64,000 nt of DNA, taken from assembly GCF_001984175.1 (NCBI RefSeq), contig NZ_MTQP01000041.1:1-64000 (forward strand), read 5' to 3'. The notes under the pieces are model-generated. The model saw only the letters and a program-made list of their open reading frames with translations. It had not been told where the DNA came from and ran no database searches. Of the stretch, positions 52,279-61,294 are shown one piece after another. This DNA is from Saccharothrix sp. ALI-22-I. GTDB taxonomy: Bacteria; Actinomycetota; Actinomycetes; Mycobacteriales; Pseudonocardiaceae. The translations under genes were made by a program, and so were the position numbers. Numbering within the stretch: the first letter of the stretch is position 1; each line of letters starts with the position of its first letter.

Positions 52279-52731
52279 GACTCTCCTTCCGGACGAAGGG
52301 CGGCAAGGGCTTGTCGGCACGTTAACGGCCGCGGACAAATGTGCGCAACGCCCATTCGCAGCACGACGTGAACGTTCAACCTCGACCCGCGAAGTGCGCG
52401 CACCCGGCTGCGGATCCACACGCCCGGCACGGACGGCAGCCCGCGTCCGCGAGGTCGGGGCTGGACTCGGGGTGGGGGCTTGCGGATGTGCATCCGCACG
52501 TGGAACCGGCCGGCTACCGCGCCGCCGATCGCGGTCACTCCGGGAACCGAGCACCGCCGACTCGACAGCGGCACCGCGGCGACTTCTTCCTCCGACGCAA
52601 CGGGATTCCCGTTGTGTCCATTGTGGTCACGCAATGCCCCTGCGGGGTTCCAGAAGTCGGCCGTAAGGTCTGACCTGCGCGTTAGGCTGCTGCAGGTTCG
52701 CACTCTGATGGCTGACAGGAGCACGGCTCCT
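52279..52731. other. intergenic with a trace of an IS end
   Basis: No gene. Around 52670-52725 the minus strand reads SECEPAAA then stop and RAGQTLRPT, resembling the INEYESAAV-stop end of the IS481-like remnant at 42930, so a third decayed copy may end here. Confidence 0.35.
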
Positions 52732-53274
52732 TCATCGCATTCCTGCGGGCCTGCGGGACCATTCAGTCCACAGTGGACGGTATCCGCAGCGGTGTCGGAA
52801 CGGCGCCGACAGCGGGTTCATGGCGTAGTAGTGCAACAAGGTCACCCCGACACCCGCGGCGTCCAGAGCGTCATGCGCAGTCGCCACGAGCGCGGCCCCG
52901 ACACCATCACCGCGATGCCCGGCACCCACGACCAGGCAGCCCACATAGGCGACAGGGCCGGCTGCCACCGACGCGGCGACCCGGTCCGCCCGTTCAGTCG
53001 GGGTCACCACGACAAGACCGGTGACCGCGCCGGCAACCTCCGCCACCCACGTCCAGGACGAGGTGGGCCACGCGAGTCTCGCGCCCAATATCCGGCGCGA
53101 GTTCGCCTCGGTCGAGGGCCGCGGCACCCTGCCGCCGAACTGCTGGTTCCACCGCGCCAACTCCAACTGGAGACCGACCGCCGCATCCAAGTCGGCGCCT
53201 CGCATCGCACGCACGGTCACTCCTTCCGGTACCGGCGGTACCGGGCGTCCGGCGGGTCGAGCGGCCAGTATCAT
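52732..53274 (-). CDS. GNAT-family acetyltransferase
   Basis: About 180 residues from ATG 53274. GNAT fold: VTVRAMRGADLDAAVGLQLE, TWVAEVAGAVTGLVVV, motif A VAYVGCLVVGAGHRGDGVGA, ALVATAHDALDAAGVGVTLL, and motif B HYYAMNPLSAPFRHRCGYRP. Acetyl-CoA-dependent N-acetylation of an unknown substrate. No good ribosome site is seen at any in-frame start, and the frame continues upstream into sequence that does not look coding, so the N terminus may be altered or truncated. Confidence 0.65.
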   Translation of the reverse strand: MILAARPAGRPVPPVPEGVTVRAMRGADLDAAVGLQLELARWNQQFGGRVPRPSTEANSRRILGARLAWPTSSWTWVAEVAGAVTGLVVVTPTERADRVAASVAAGPVAYVGCLVVGAGHRGDGVGAALVATAHDALDAAGVGVTLLHYYAMNPLSAPFRHRCGYRPLWTEWSRRPAGMR

Positions 53275-53497
53275 CGGGACATTCGCCGACAACGTGCTGC
53301 GCCACCCGAGCAGCTGACGAAGGTGGGCGTTCCGACGGAACCGCCAGCAAGGCGATGACAGCGGTCGACCCGTGAACGGCCGGTCCGGTGCCGTCGATTG
53401 AGGACGGACAGGATTCCCGATCACCATCCCCGACCAGGTTGCGATAGGCCCGGTGAGCACCAGGATCAGCTTGCGGCGGCGGACGCCTGGTTGGCGG

Positions 53498-53888
53498 CAT
53501 CCCGCCCGTCTCGTGGTTCTCGCCTTCCTCGCCGCCACGGCGTTGCTGATGCTTCCCCGTCGCGACCGAGACCGGCCGTCCAGCGGGGCTGTTGACCGCT
53601 CTGTTCACCCTCGATGTCCGGTGTCACCGGGACCGGGCCGGCCGTGGTCGACGGCGTCGTGCTGGTCGGTGTTCGACGGGATCGTGGTGCTGGTGCTGTT
53701 CCAGGTGGGTGGGTTCGGATCATGACGCTGCCGACTGCGTTCGAAGTACGGCGTCACCGTGGTCGGCGTCAAACGACCGGGGGAGGGCTTCACCTATGCC
53801 ACTGCCGTCACCGTGGTCGACCGCGGTGACGTGCTGATCGTGGCCCGGCCGCGCCGCCGAAGTGGAACGCGTCGCGGACCTCACCTGA
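53498..53888 (+). pseudogene. trkH-trkA deletion scar (potassium uptake genes)
   Basis: The first half reads HPARLVVLAFLAATALLML, then with frame changes PVATETGRPAGLLTALF and VLVLFQVGGFG: the N-terminal membrane segments and first selectivity-filter region of TrkH. The sequence then jumps to LRSKYGVTVVGVKRPGEGFT, ATAVTVVDRGDVLIVA and ERVADLT-stop: the TrkA-C domain end. So the 3' part of trkH and the 5' part of trkA are gone, with extra frameshifts. Confidence 0.65.
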
Positions 53889-53912
53889 CCGGTACGACGG
53901 CCAATCGCCCGG

Positions 53913-54461
53913 TCACCCACTGGCTTCGGTGTGCGGTTCCTCGGTCGGGAACAGGATCGGGCTGAGCAGGTAGCGCGAGCGGTCCGGCGTGGCGTGGTTC
54001 GCGAGGCGGGGTGCGATCGCGGCGCGCAGTTCGCCGATCAGGTCGAGGAGTTCGTCCCGGCTGAGCCAGATCCCGTGCTGTCGGAAGCCGACGAGGTCTG
54101 TCGCCGGGTCGGCGCCGTCCCGGTCGAGGTAGGCGTTGAACTCGGCGTGCAGGGCGGCCATCGCGGCGGCGAACGCGCGTCGGTAGTCGTCGGGTGACGC
54201 CGACGCGGCCGTCTCGGCGTCGATCACCGCCCGGTCCTGGCGCAGCCGGTATCGGCGCTCCACGGCGCCGCGCACCCGGCGTTCGTCGGCCACCTCCAGG
54301 ACCCCGCCGGTGGCGAGCAGGTCGACGTGCCGGTAGACGGTCGCCTTCGAGACGTCCGGTATCAGGGCGCACAGCTCGGCGGTCGTGAGCGTCCGGCCCC
54401 CGCGCATCGCGTGCACGACGCGCAGCCGCACCGGGTGCGTCAGGAGTTCCGTCGTGTCCAC
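53913..54461 (-). CDS. winged-HTH regulator (ArsR-like)
   Basis: 182 residues. N-terminal HTH (1-70): ELLTHPVRLRVVHAMRGGRT, LTTAELCALIPDVSKATVYR, HVDLLATGGVLEVADERRVR. C-terminal helical domain AAMAALHAEFNAYLDRDGAD, FRQHGIWLSRDELLDLIGEL, LLSPILFPTEEP. Divergent from the alpha/beta hydrolase gene with only 56 bases between, so it most likely controls it. The C-terminal half has a second copy beyond that hydrolase (55882-56151). Confidence 0.85.
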   Translation of the reverse strand: MDTTELLTHPVRLRVVHAMRGGRTLTTAELCALIPDVSKATVYRHVDLLATGGVLEVADERRVRGAVERRYRLRQDRAVIDAETAASASPDDYRRAFAAAMAALHAEFNAYLDRDGADPATDLVGFRQHGIWLSRDELLDLIGELRAAIAPRLANHATPDRSRYLLSPILFPTEEPHTEASG

Positions 54462-54517
54462 CTCTTTACGATCTCATATCTGCTACCGTTCGCAAAACTG
54501 AGAAAGGTGGGTGTCCG

Positions 54518-55789
54518 ATGGTGCTGGGAACCGGCCCGGAGGCGACCGGCGTCGCGGTTGTCGAGCTGGCGCGCGCCGGGCGCTTCGCGGAGATCGAGAA
54601 GCTGTTCGCCCCGCCGCTGCGGGCGTTGATCGACGCGGAGGCGGTGCGCGCTGCGTGGGTGACGGGGATCGGGGCGGTGTCCGGCGTCGGTGAGCCGGTG
54701 AGCGAGCCGGCCGGGACGGGGCTGGTCCAGGTGAGCGTTCCGGTCGAGTGCGAGCACGGGGCAGTCACGGTGGTCGTGGCGATCGACGACGTGGGCAGGC
54801 TGCACGGTCTGCAACTCGCGCAGGCGGTCGCCGCGTCGTGGGCGCCGCCGCCTTACGCCGACCCGGAAGCGTTCGACGAGCACGACGTCACGATCGGTTC
54901 CGGTCCGCTTGCCGTGTCCGGCACGGTGAGCCTTCCCCGGGGCGACGGCCCACGGCCCGGTGTGGTGCTGCTCAGCGGTGGCGGCCCGTTCGACCGCGAC
55001 GCGACCACCGGGCCCAACAAACCGCTCAAGGACCTGGCCTGGGGCCTGGCGAGTCGAGGTGTGGCGGTGCTGCGCTTCGACAAGGTCACCCACACCCACG
55101 GCGCCCTCGTGGCGGACACACCGGACTTCACGATGGCCGACGAGTACGTGCCGCACGCGATCGCCGCCGTCCACGTGCTCCGGCAGCAGCCGACGGTGGA
55201 CCCCGCACGCGTCTTCGTCCTCGGCCACAGCATGGGAGGCAAGGTCGCCCCACGGGTCGCGACCGCCGAGCCGTCCGTCGCCGGACTGGTGATCCTGGCC
55301 GGCGACACGCAACCGATGCACCGGGCCGCGATCCGCGTCATCCGCTACCTGGCCTCGCTCAATCCAGGCCCCGCCGCAGACGCCGCTGTCGAGACGATCA
55401 CCCGGCAGGCCGCGGTGGTCGACAGCCCCGACCTGTCACCCGCCACGCCGGTGGAAGCACTGCCGTTCGGGCTGACCGGCGCGTACTGGCTCGACCTGCG
55501 CGGCTACGACCCGGTGTCGACCGCGGCGGCGCTGGACCGGCCGATGCTCATCCTCCAAGGCGGTCGCGACTACCAGGTGACGGTCGAGGACGACCTCGCC
55601 CGCTGGCGGACGGGCCTCGCGCACCGACCGGACGTCACGATCCGCGTCCACGACGCCGACAACCACTTGTTCTTCCCCGGCACCGGCCGATCGACTCCCG
55701 CCGACTACCAGGTGGCACAACACGTCGACCCGGCCGTCGTCGCGGACATCGCCCGCTGGGTGACCTCCGACGGGGGACAGAACCACTGA
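54518..55789 (+). CDS. alpha/beta hydrolase with N-terminal DUF3887-type domain
   Basis: 423 residues. The N-terminal domain (about 1-120) resembles the DUF3887 small ligand domain: VELARAGRFAEIEKLFAPPL, HGAVTVVVAIDDVGRLHGLQ. The hydrolase domain follows: PGVVLLSGGGPFDRDATTGP (oxyanion region), FVLGHSMGGKVAP with nucleophile Ser, LILQGGRDYQVTVEDD with catalytic Asp, HDADNHLFFPG with catalytic His. A serine esterase or peptidase of the dienelactone hydrolase-like type. AGAAAGGTG precedes the ATG. Divergent from its probable regulator. Confidence 0.85.
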   Translation: MVLGTGPEATGVAVVELARAGRFAEIEKLFAPPLRALIDAEAVRAAWVTGIGAVSGVGEPVSEPAGTGLVQVSVPVECEHGAVTVVVAIDDVGRLHGLQLAQAVAASWAPPPYADPEAFDEHDVTIGSGPLAVSGTVSLPRGDGPRPGVVLLSGGGPFDRDATTGPNKPLKDLAWGLASRGVAVLRFDKVTHTHGALVADTPDFTMADEYVPHAIAAVHVLRQQPTVDPARVFVLGHSMGGKVAPRVATAEPSVAGLVILAGDTQPMHRAAIRVIRYLASLNPGPAADAAVETITRQAAVVDSPDLSPATPVEALPFGLTGAYWLDLRGYDPVSTAAALDRPMLILQGGRDYQVTVEDDLARWRTGLAHRPDVTIRVHDADNHLFFPGTGRSTPADYQVAQHVDPAVVADIARWVTSDGGQNH

Positions 55790-55881
55790 ACCCTGTCCGC
55801 GATGACCACCGGCGCGGGTATCACTCCAGCTTCCATCGGGAGAACGCGTCCTGGACGTCGAGAGGCGAGTGGGCGAGCGGG

Positions 55882-56151
55882 TTCGTCGCGGCCATGGCCG
55901 CCCTGCTCGCCGAGTTCAACGCCTACCTCGACCGGCCGGGAGCCGACCCGTTCGCCGATTCCGTCGGCTACCGGCAGGGCACCCTCTGGCTCAGCCCCGA
56001 CGAGCTCACCGAGATGATCGGCGCGCTGCGCGACGTCCTCAGGGCCAGGGCGGACAACGAGCCCGCGCCCGGCCGCAGCCCGCACCTGGTGAGCGCGATC
56101 TTCTTCCCGATCGAGGAACCACCGCAGGACCGGGCCGACGCCGCAGGATGA
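55882..56151 (+). pseudogene. duplicated C-terminal half of the neighbouring HTH regulator
   Basis: Reading FVAAMAALLAEFNAYLDRPG, GYRQGTLWLSPDELTEMIGA, LVSAIFFPIEEPPQD parallels the C-terminal half of the regulator at 53913-54461 block by block. No helix-turn-helix and no start with ribosome site is seen; the sequence before it does not resemble the regulator. It starts about 92 bases after the hydrolase stop, on the opposite strand to the full-length copy. Confidence 0.65.
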
Positions 56152-56277
56152 CCACCGCGCACAAGCCGGAAAGCGCACGTGACTGTCCAAAGAGGGATGT
56201 CGGTGTGGCGTTAGGTGTCCCCGCGGTCGGCGGACAAAGGGATGCGCACCCTCCAGGGACGTGGTGGGGTCTCGAGC

Positions 56278-56690
56278 ATGGCGCTTGATTGCCATCGTTC
56301 GGTGCCGAATTTCGCGCAGTCGCACCGCGTATACCTGCGTGTTCACGTCCATCAGGCGGATGCCCAGTGCGCCGGATCTGCAGCAGGCGTTTCCACCAGA
56401 CGTTCAGCCGTTTTGCGGCGCGCGGTCAGAGGACTGATCCTCGCGCTCGCCGCCATGTCACTGCTCGGGGGAGCCGCGGCCGTCGCGGCTCCCGCCGTCC
56501 AGAGCGCGGAATCCGTGCGGGCGACGGCGACCACGACCCGCGCCGAGATCATCAACCGGGCCAAGACCTGGGCGTCCCAGGGCGTGCCCTACAGCCAGAC
56601 CAGCTGGTGGAGCGACGGCTACCGCCAGGACTGCTCCGGCTTCGTGTCGATGGCCTGGAACCTCGGCACCTCGCTGACCTCGGTCACTCG
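56278..56690 (+). pseudogene. secreted NlpC/P60- or amidase-like protein, truncated
   Basis: Hydrophobic signal region RGLILALAAMSLLGGAAAVA then AAPAVQSAES, followed by RAEIINRAKTWASQGVPYSQ, SWWSDGYRQDCSGFVSMAWN. The Cys in DCSGFVSMAW is the cell-wall hydrolase nucleophile position; the His and remaining domain are missing because homology stops at LGTSLTS. Start uncertain. It joins tail to tail with a truncated universal stress protein. Confidence 0.6.
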
Positions 56691-56771
56691 GCCACGTCGC
56701 CGCCCGCGGCCCAGACTGCTGTCCGATCCGTCGACGCCTGCCACGACAGGCCCATCCATGATGTTGCTCAT
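56690..56771 (-). pseudogene. universal stress protein N-terminal scrap
   Basis: Minus-strand ATG at 56771 with GGGAGG upstream, reading SNIMDGPVVAGVDGSDSSL, the first beta strand and loop of actinomycete USP proteins (GPVVVGVDGS..S..A). Homology ends at once where the truncated NlpC-like gene ends, marking a recombination junction near 56690. Confidence 0.6.
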
Positions 56772-56962
56772 CGCGACCTCCCGAACAGTGTTCACGTTCC
56801 CAGCTCCCGATGACTCCGCGAGAGGGCGCCGTCGGCGGTATCGGCCGTCAGCCCGTGCCGCTGAGCGCGCGGAGATTCACGTACCGGCATGGGCCTTCGC
56901 CGGCTCGCCGGCAACACGCACCCACCCGATGGTGCCGAGAAGGCTGGGCAGAGGTGGTCGGG

Positions 56963-57253
56963 TCAATCGTCGTGTTCCCGTCGGGCGGCGGTGTCATGGA
57001 AGTACTGGGCCAACCAGACCAGTCCCGCGACGAGACCGTAGCCGAGCGCACTGCCGGGTGATCCGGCCAGCAGCATGAGAATGGCGAGAAGTGACGCGAT
57101 GGCGATGACCATCGGGTAGAGCCACCGGCGCCCCGCCGTCGGTGTCGGTTCGGGTGCGTCGAGCGCCCGGAAGGATCGCTCGAAGTCCGGGTCGTCGACG
57201 ACCAGTTGGCGTTGGATCTCGCGCAGAGTCTCCTGTTCGTGGTCACTGAGCAT
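56963..57253 (-). CDS. DUF3040 small membrane protein
   Basis: 96 residues: N-terminal LSDHEQETLREIQRQLVVDD then DPDFERSFRAL, two membrane helices (YPMVIAIASLLAILMLLAG and SALGYGLVAGLVWLAQYF) and a charged tail. This is the classical DUF3040 arrangement. GGGAGGTG lies upstream of the ATG at 57253. Function unknown. Confidence 0.85.
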   Translation of the reverse strand: MLSDHEQETLREIQRQLVVDDPDFERSFRALDAPEPTPTAGRRWLYPMVIAIASLLAILMLLAGSPGSALGYGLVAGLVWLAQYFHDTAARREHDD

Positions 57254-57448
57254 GATGACGCACCTCCCTGGATGCATCCCAACACCGGAGGACCGGTGTG
57301 CCGGCCAAAATCATCTCGTCGATCCCCCGAGCGGTCCGCCCGCAGGATCGACAGCGCGGACCGGGTCTGCCGACGCCGACGTGATGCCTGCGACCTGCCG
57401 GCGAAACGGTGTGCCCAAGCAGTTCCCGGCCTTTCGACCCGTCACGAT

Positions 57449-58006
57449 TCAGCGTAGAGCGACAGATTGCGGAGTGCAGCGGTGTCGGCGCCTGGCCGTG
57501 GTGTCACGGGCGTGTCGTCGGCGCCGACGACGGTTGTGGCCTCGCGGTGTTCGGGAGGCGGAGTGCGCCGGCAGTCCGTTCTCCGGGCTCGAACCGGCGT
57601 CGGGACCGTCGACGGGCGTGAGGCGTTGCCGGCAGGTCAGGCACCACCGCGAGGTGGGGATGGCCCGCAGCAGCAGCATCGGGATGTCGGTCCGGCAACC
57701 GCGGCAGCGGCCGTAGTCTCCCGCCGCGACGAGTCCGAGCGCGATGTCGATGTCCGCCAACGCTTGTCGCGCCGCCGCGGCGACCTTGAGCGTGACTTCG
57801 CGCCGCGCGGCGTCGGTCCCGATGACGGGGACGGGTACCGCGGTGTCCTCGACCGTGTCCTCGGCCGTGTTCTTGATCAGGGCGTCGAGTTCGGCCAGTT
57901 GCTCCAGCCGGAACCGGCGTTGGTGTTCCAGCATGGCGCGCAGGTCGGGCAGGTGATCGGCGAGGCGGTCTCGTGGGGCGGCGTGTTCTGCGGGTGCGTG
58001 GGCCAC
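57449..58006 (-). CDS. TraR/DksA-type zinc finger protein
   Basis: 185 residues, GTG start with GGAGAG upstream. N-terminal coiled-coil helices (LPDLRAMLEHQRRFRLEQLA), a middle helix, then the zinc finger YGRCRGCRTD followed by RWCLTCRQ, a four-cysteine site as in DksA/TraR. The C-terminal 45 residues are basic and low complexity. DksA relatives reach into the RNA polymerase secondary channel; the acidic tip typical of true DksA is not obvious here. Next to a small Gre-like protein. Confidence 0.8.
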   Translation of the reverse strand: MAHAPAEHAAPRDRLADHLPDLRAMLEHQRRFRLEQLAELDALIKNTAEDTVEDTAVPVPVIGTDAARREVTLKVAAAARQALADIDIALGLVAAGDYGRCRGCRTDIPMLLLRAIPTSRWCLTCRQRLTPVDGPDAGSSPENGLPAHSASRTPRGHNRRRRRRHARDTTARRRHRCTPQSVALR

Positions 58007-58086
58007 GGTGGGGTCTCTCTCCGGTTGTGTCGTGGCGGGTGATCCTGCGGTGTCGGTGTGTCCGGCCCGTGGGGGCGTCCACACCG

Positions 58087-58410
58087 TCAGGGTTGGGTTG
58101 CTGCAACCTCCACGCGCCCTGCGGGGCTCAGCGGCTTGGAGGTGGTATCGGCGCGGGTCGAGGGGTTGGCGGCGTGGCTGTAGGGGACGGCCTCGATCAG
58201 CGTGACTCGGATGGTGGCGCCGTTGGGGACCTGGTAGGTGCGTTGCTCGCCATGGCGGGCTCCGGTCAGGGTCGTGCGGTGGTCGTCCTGGTCAACGCGT
58301 TCGCCGGTGCCAGACGCGGGGGCCGGCGTGAGCAGTGCGGTCAGTTCGGTGCGGAGCCGGTGATGGGCTCGTGGTGTCAGCCAGACGCGGTCGGTGCTGG
58401 TGTCGGTCAT
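58087..58410 (-). CDS. small protein resembling the GreA N-terminal start (uncertain)
   Basis: 107 residues. The N-terminus VWLTPRAHHRLRTELTALL resembles the first coiled-coil helix of actinomycete GreA/Gre-like factors (VWLTQEAYDRLKAEL). The rest (HGEQRTYQVPNGATIRVTLI) is a short beta-rich tail and lacks the Gre acidic tip. It is 80 bases upstream of the DksA-like gene on the same strand, so the two may be co-transcribed. Confidence 0.5.
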   Translation of the reverse strand: MTDTSTDRVWLTPRAHHRLRTELTALLTPAPASGTGERVDQDDHRTTLTGARHGEQRTYQVPNGATIRVTLIEAVPYSHAANPSTRADTTSKPLSPAGRVEVAATQP

Positions 58411-58606
58411 GTGGTGTCCCGTGGTGTGCTCGCTCGGACCTGGTTTCGGGAGGTGTGGTGGGGCGCCGTCAGGGCGGCCGGGGGAGGGGGAGGGCCGCCC
58501 TGACGGCGGTTGGGTCCGTGGGGTCGGGTTCTGGGGGGGCGCCGGCTCCACGGATCGGGGGAGGGTGGATCAGCGGTGATGGCGGGTACTGGTGGGCGCG
58601 GGGTTC

Positions 58607-58873
58607 TCAGCGCACGGCGTCGAACTCGCGCAGTGCGGCGGGCTGTTTGCCGGTGGTGATCTGTTCGGCCAGCAGCCAGCCGGTGACCGGGCCGTGGGCC
58701 AGACCCCACATGCCGTGCCCGGCCGCGACGTAGATCCCCGGCGCGCGTACCGCCCCGACGAGTGGCCGCCCGTCCGGTGTGACCGGGCGTGGCCCGACCC
58801 TGACGTCGGTGTGCTCGTCCCAACGCACTCCGCGCAGCAGCGGACGCGCGGAGGCGAGGATCGCGTCGAGCCG
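58607..58873 (-). pseudogene. C-terminal fragment of a D-amino-acid dehydrogenase (DadA type)
   Basis: Minus-strand reading RLDAILASARPLLRGVRWDE, VRVGPRPVTPDGRPLVGAVR, IYVAAGHGMWGLAHGPVTGW, LLAEQITTGK is the end of a DAO/DadA flavoprotein (substrate cap and FAD-closing GHG..G). The N-terminal 300 residues are missing. It lies just downstream of a PucR gene, the regulator class that often controls amino acid dehydrogenases. Confidence 0.75.
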
Positions 58874-59040
58874 GGCGCTGACGGCGGGGCCCGCCGTCGA
58901 TGCGCTCACCACCAGCCATGACCACCTCCACACCAAGGCGAGTGTCGCCGTCCAAGGCCAGGATGGGGGCGGGCGGAGCACCTCCGCTTGTCCGTTTTCC
59001 ACAATCAAACGGGCGATGTTGTCCGGGTTCTACAGTGGTG

Positions 59041-60600
59041 TCATCGGTCGTTCTCGGCGGCGGCCAAGTCGATGATCATGGCGAGGCGTTTGCGGGCGTC
59101 GTCCAGGTCGAGCGGGGTGAGCTCGGCGATCCGGCGGAGTCGGTTGCGGATGGTGTTGGGGTGCACGCCGAGCCGGGCGGCGGCGTCGGCGAGGTCGCCC
59201 TGGGCCTCCAGCCACGCGCGCAGCGTCGCCACGTAGTCGGTGGCGTGCTCGGTGTCGTGTCTGCGCAGCTCGGCCACCGGCCCGCGGGCCGGAGTCCGCC
59301 CTGTCCGCGCCGCTGCCCGCAGACGCTGCAGCAGGATGTCGTTCCAGGACTCGTCGTAGGCCGGTGGCACGGTGTTCGATGCAACGGTGTCCGGTGGGCG
59401 TGCCTCGCGCAGCGCCAGGCATTCGTCGGCCTCCTGCCGGGACGCGGGCAGATCAGCGGCGAAGGAGGTCCCGCCGATCCCGGCCGACACGGTCACGTGC
59501 GGGGGCAGCGCGGCACGCAGCGAGGCCACCCACTCCCGTGCCGCGCTCGCCTGCTCTCCCGGCAGGATCGTGTAGAGGGTGTTGCCCGCCAGGGTGCTGC
59601 GGCCCGGGCGTGACCAGCCGAACCCGGTGGTGGCCCACTCGAAGGCCAGCAGCAGCGCGGCGTGCAGCTCGGACGCGACGTGCGCGTGGACCGCGATGAC
59701 CCGCAGGGCCTCTCGCGGCAGTCCGAGCTGGCTGACCACCGTCGCGGCGTCGGCGGTCCCCTCCAGCAATCGGATCACCAGGTCGGACTCCACCTGGCGT
59801 TCCAGATCCGCGCTGGCCCGCGACCGCAGCAGGTGGAGTGCGACCGTGCGGGCGCCGTCGGTCAACGCGGCACGGCGCACACCGGTCAGCGGAACTCCGC
59901 AGGCGACCCACACCGACCCCAACAGCTCGCGGCCCGCGCGCGCCGCCACCACCATCCGTCCGGTCAGTCCGTGTGCCGGTTCCGGTTCGACGAACAACGG
60001 CTCGTCGGAGGACTCCAGATGCGCGAACACCCCACGCGCGTCGAACAGCGCGCGCAGCCGGTCCGGTGCCTGCCTCCCCAGGATCGTCTCCGATCGGGCA
60101 GGGTCGGCCCCTTGCTGCAGCCTCGAATAGGCCATCACCCGCGACAGCCGGTCCTCGACGGTCACCGCACCGCCGACCGCGCCCGCCAGGCTGTCGGCCA
60201 AGGCGAACAGGTCGGTCGGGCCGCGACCCGACGCGGTCTCCCGACCCTCCAGCACCAGCCCGTAGACCACCCCCGCGAGCTGACTCCACGACACCGCAGG
60301 ATCGACCACCATCACCGCCACACCCGCGCTCTCGCCGACCGAGACCGCCTCCCGCTCCTCCGCGGCGCCGCCCCGGACCAGCACCACGACCGCCCGCGCG
60401 GACACCGCCCAGCCCACGGCCTCGGTCACCGACACGGCGCCCACCGCCAGGAACACGTCACCGCCGACCACCCGGGCATCCGTGGCGTCGTGCAGGACCA
60501 CGCTGCGCACCTCCGCCGACCGCGACACCGGACAGCAGCACAGCCGCACCCCGTACCCGCCCACCACGTTCACCAGGCGGTCCAACCGCACCACGACCAT
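59041..60600 (-). CDS. PucR-family regulator
   Basis: 519 residues from ATG 60600; a GTG at 60594 has slightly better Shine-Dalgarno spacing (GAGAGG). N-terminal PucR-type sensor (about 20-120), central GGDEF-like CdaR region (RVIAVHAHVASELHAALLLA, VSAGIGGTSFAADLPASRQE) and C-terminal HTH_30: LRAWLEAQGDLADAAARLGV, HPNTIRNRLRRIAELTPLDL. PucR regulators control purine or amino acid catabolic genes. Its likely target, the dadA-like gene downstream, is now only a fragment. Confidence 0.88.
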   Translation of the reverse strand: MVVVRLDRLVNVVGGYGVRLCCCPVSRSAEVRSVVLHDATDARVVGGDVFLAVGAVSVTEAVGWAVSARAVVVLVRGGAAEEREAVSVGESAGVAVMVVDPAVSWSQLAGVVYGLVLEGRETASGRGPTDLFALADSLAGAVGGAVTVEDRLSRVMAYSRLQQGADPARSETILGRQAPDRLRALFDARGVFAHLESSDEPLFVEPEPAHGLTGRMVVAARAGRELLGSVWVACGVPLTGVRRAALTDGARTVALHLLRSRASADLERQVESDLVIRLLEGTADAATVVSQLGLPREALRVIAVHAHVASELHAALLLAFEWATTGFGWSRPGRSTLAGNTLYTILPGEQASAAREWVASLRAALPPHVTVSAGIGGTSFAADLPASRQEADECLALREARPPDTVASNTVPPAYDESWNDILLQRLRAAARTGRTPARGPVAELRRHDTEHATDYVATLRAWLEAQGDLADAAARLGVHPNTIRNRLRRIAELTPLDLDDARKRLAMIIDLAAAENDR

Positions 60601-61294
60601 CACCTCTCACCCGACAACCCACCGTAACCACCCCGGCGGGAGCCGTGCCTGGCCCGTGGCCAACTGACACGTCCGCGGACGCCTGATCACCACGGCTTGT
60701 CGATCGCCGGTGGAGGGCTCGGCGGGTGTACTGGGCCGGAATCGGTCATGCCGGGAAGTCTGCCTGGCCGGTGGGTCTTTCCGGCTGCGCTCGGGCCTTC
60801 AACGGCGACAGTCACGCCAACGGCCCTGCCAGGGAGCCACGTGGCGAGGTGGCCGGTGCCACCGAGAAGGTCATCCCACAGAGGTGGTTAAGCTCTACGG
60901 ACAACCTGACCAGTTACCGCGCAACCAGCACGGCATAACCGCACGAACCTGCTGAGTCGCGTCTGCGACGATGCGCAATGTCGGTGAGACAAATCGGGTG
61001 CAAAATGATGAGGACTTTTGTCGAACCGCTGGTCGACGGGTCACCAGACGATGTTTCGGCGAGACCTGCATCGGTGGTGGCCGCGTGATTGACCAGGGTT
61101 GTGAGTTCTCGTGTTCGGCTGCGCTTTCTCACTGATTCTGTGAAACGTTTGTGGTCACAAAAGCGCCTATCTTGCGCTTGCGCAAGGGCGCCGGCGGTGC
61201 CGCGGGGCGAGGGTCGCTGCGGCCCAGGAGTTGCTGACCATGTCGATTCCGGTCGTTCGCTGAGTCTGAGCACCGAACACCGCCGCGGCGGGTG
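60601..61294. other. long intergenic region, no gene recognised
   Basis: About 690 bases with lower GC between 60880 and 61170 and scattered stops. A short palindrome, CTTGCGCAAG, is found near 61180. No coding signal I can support. Confidence 0.45.
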
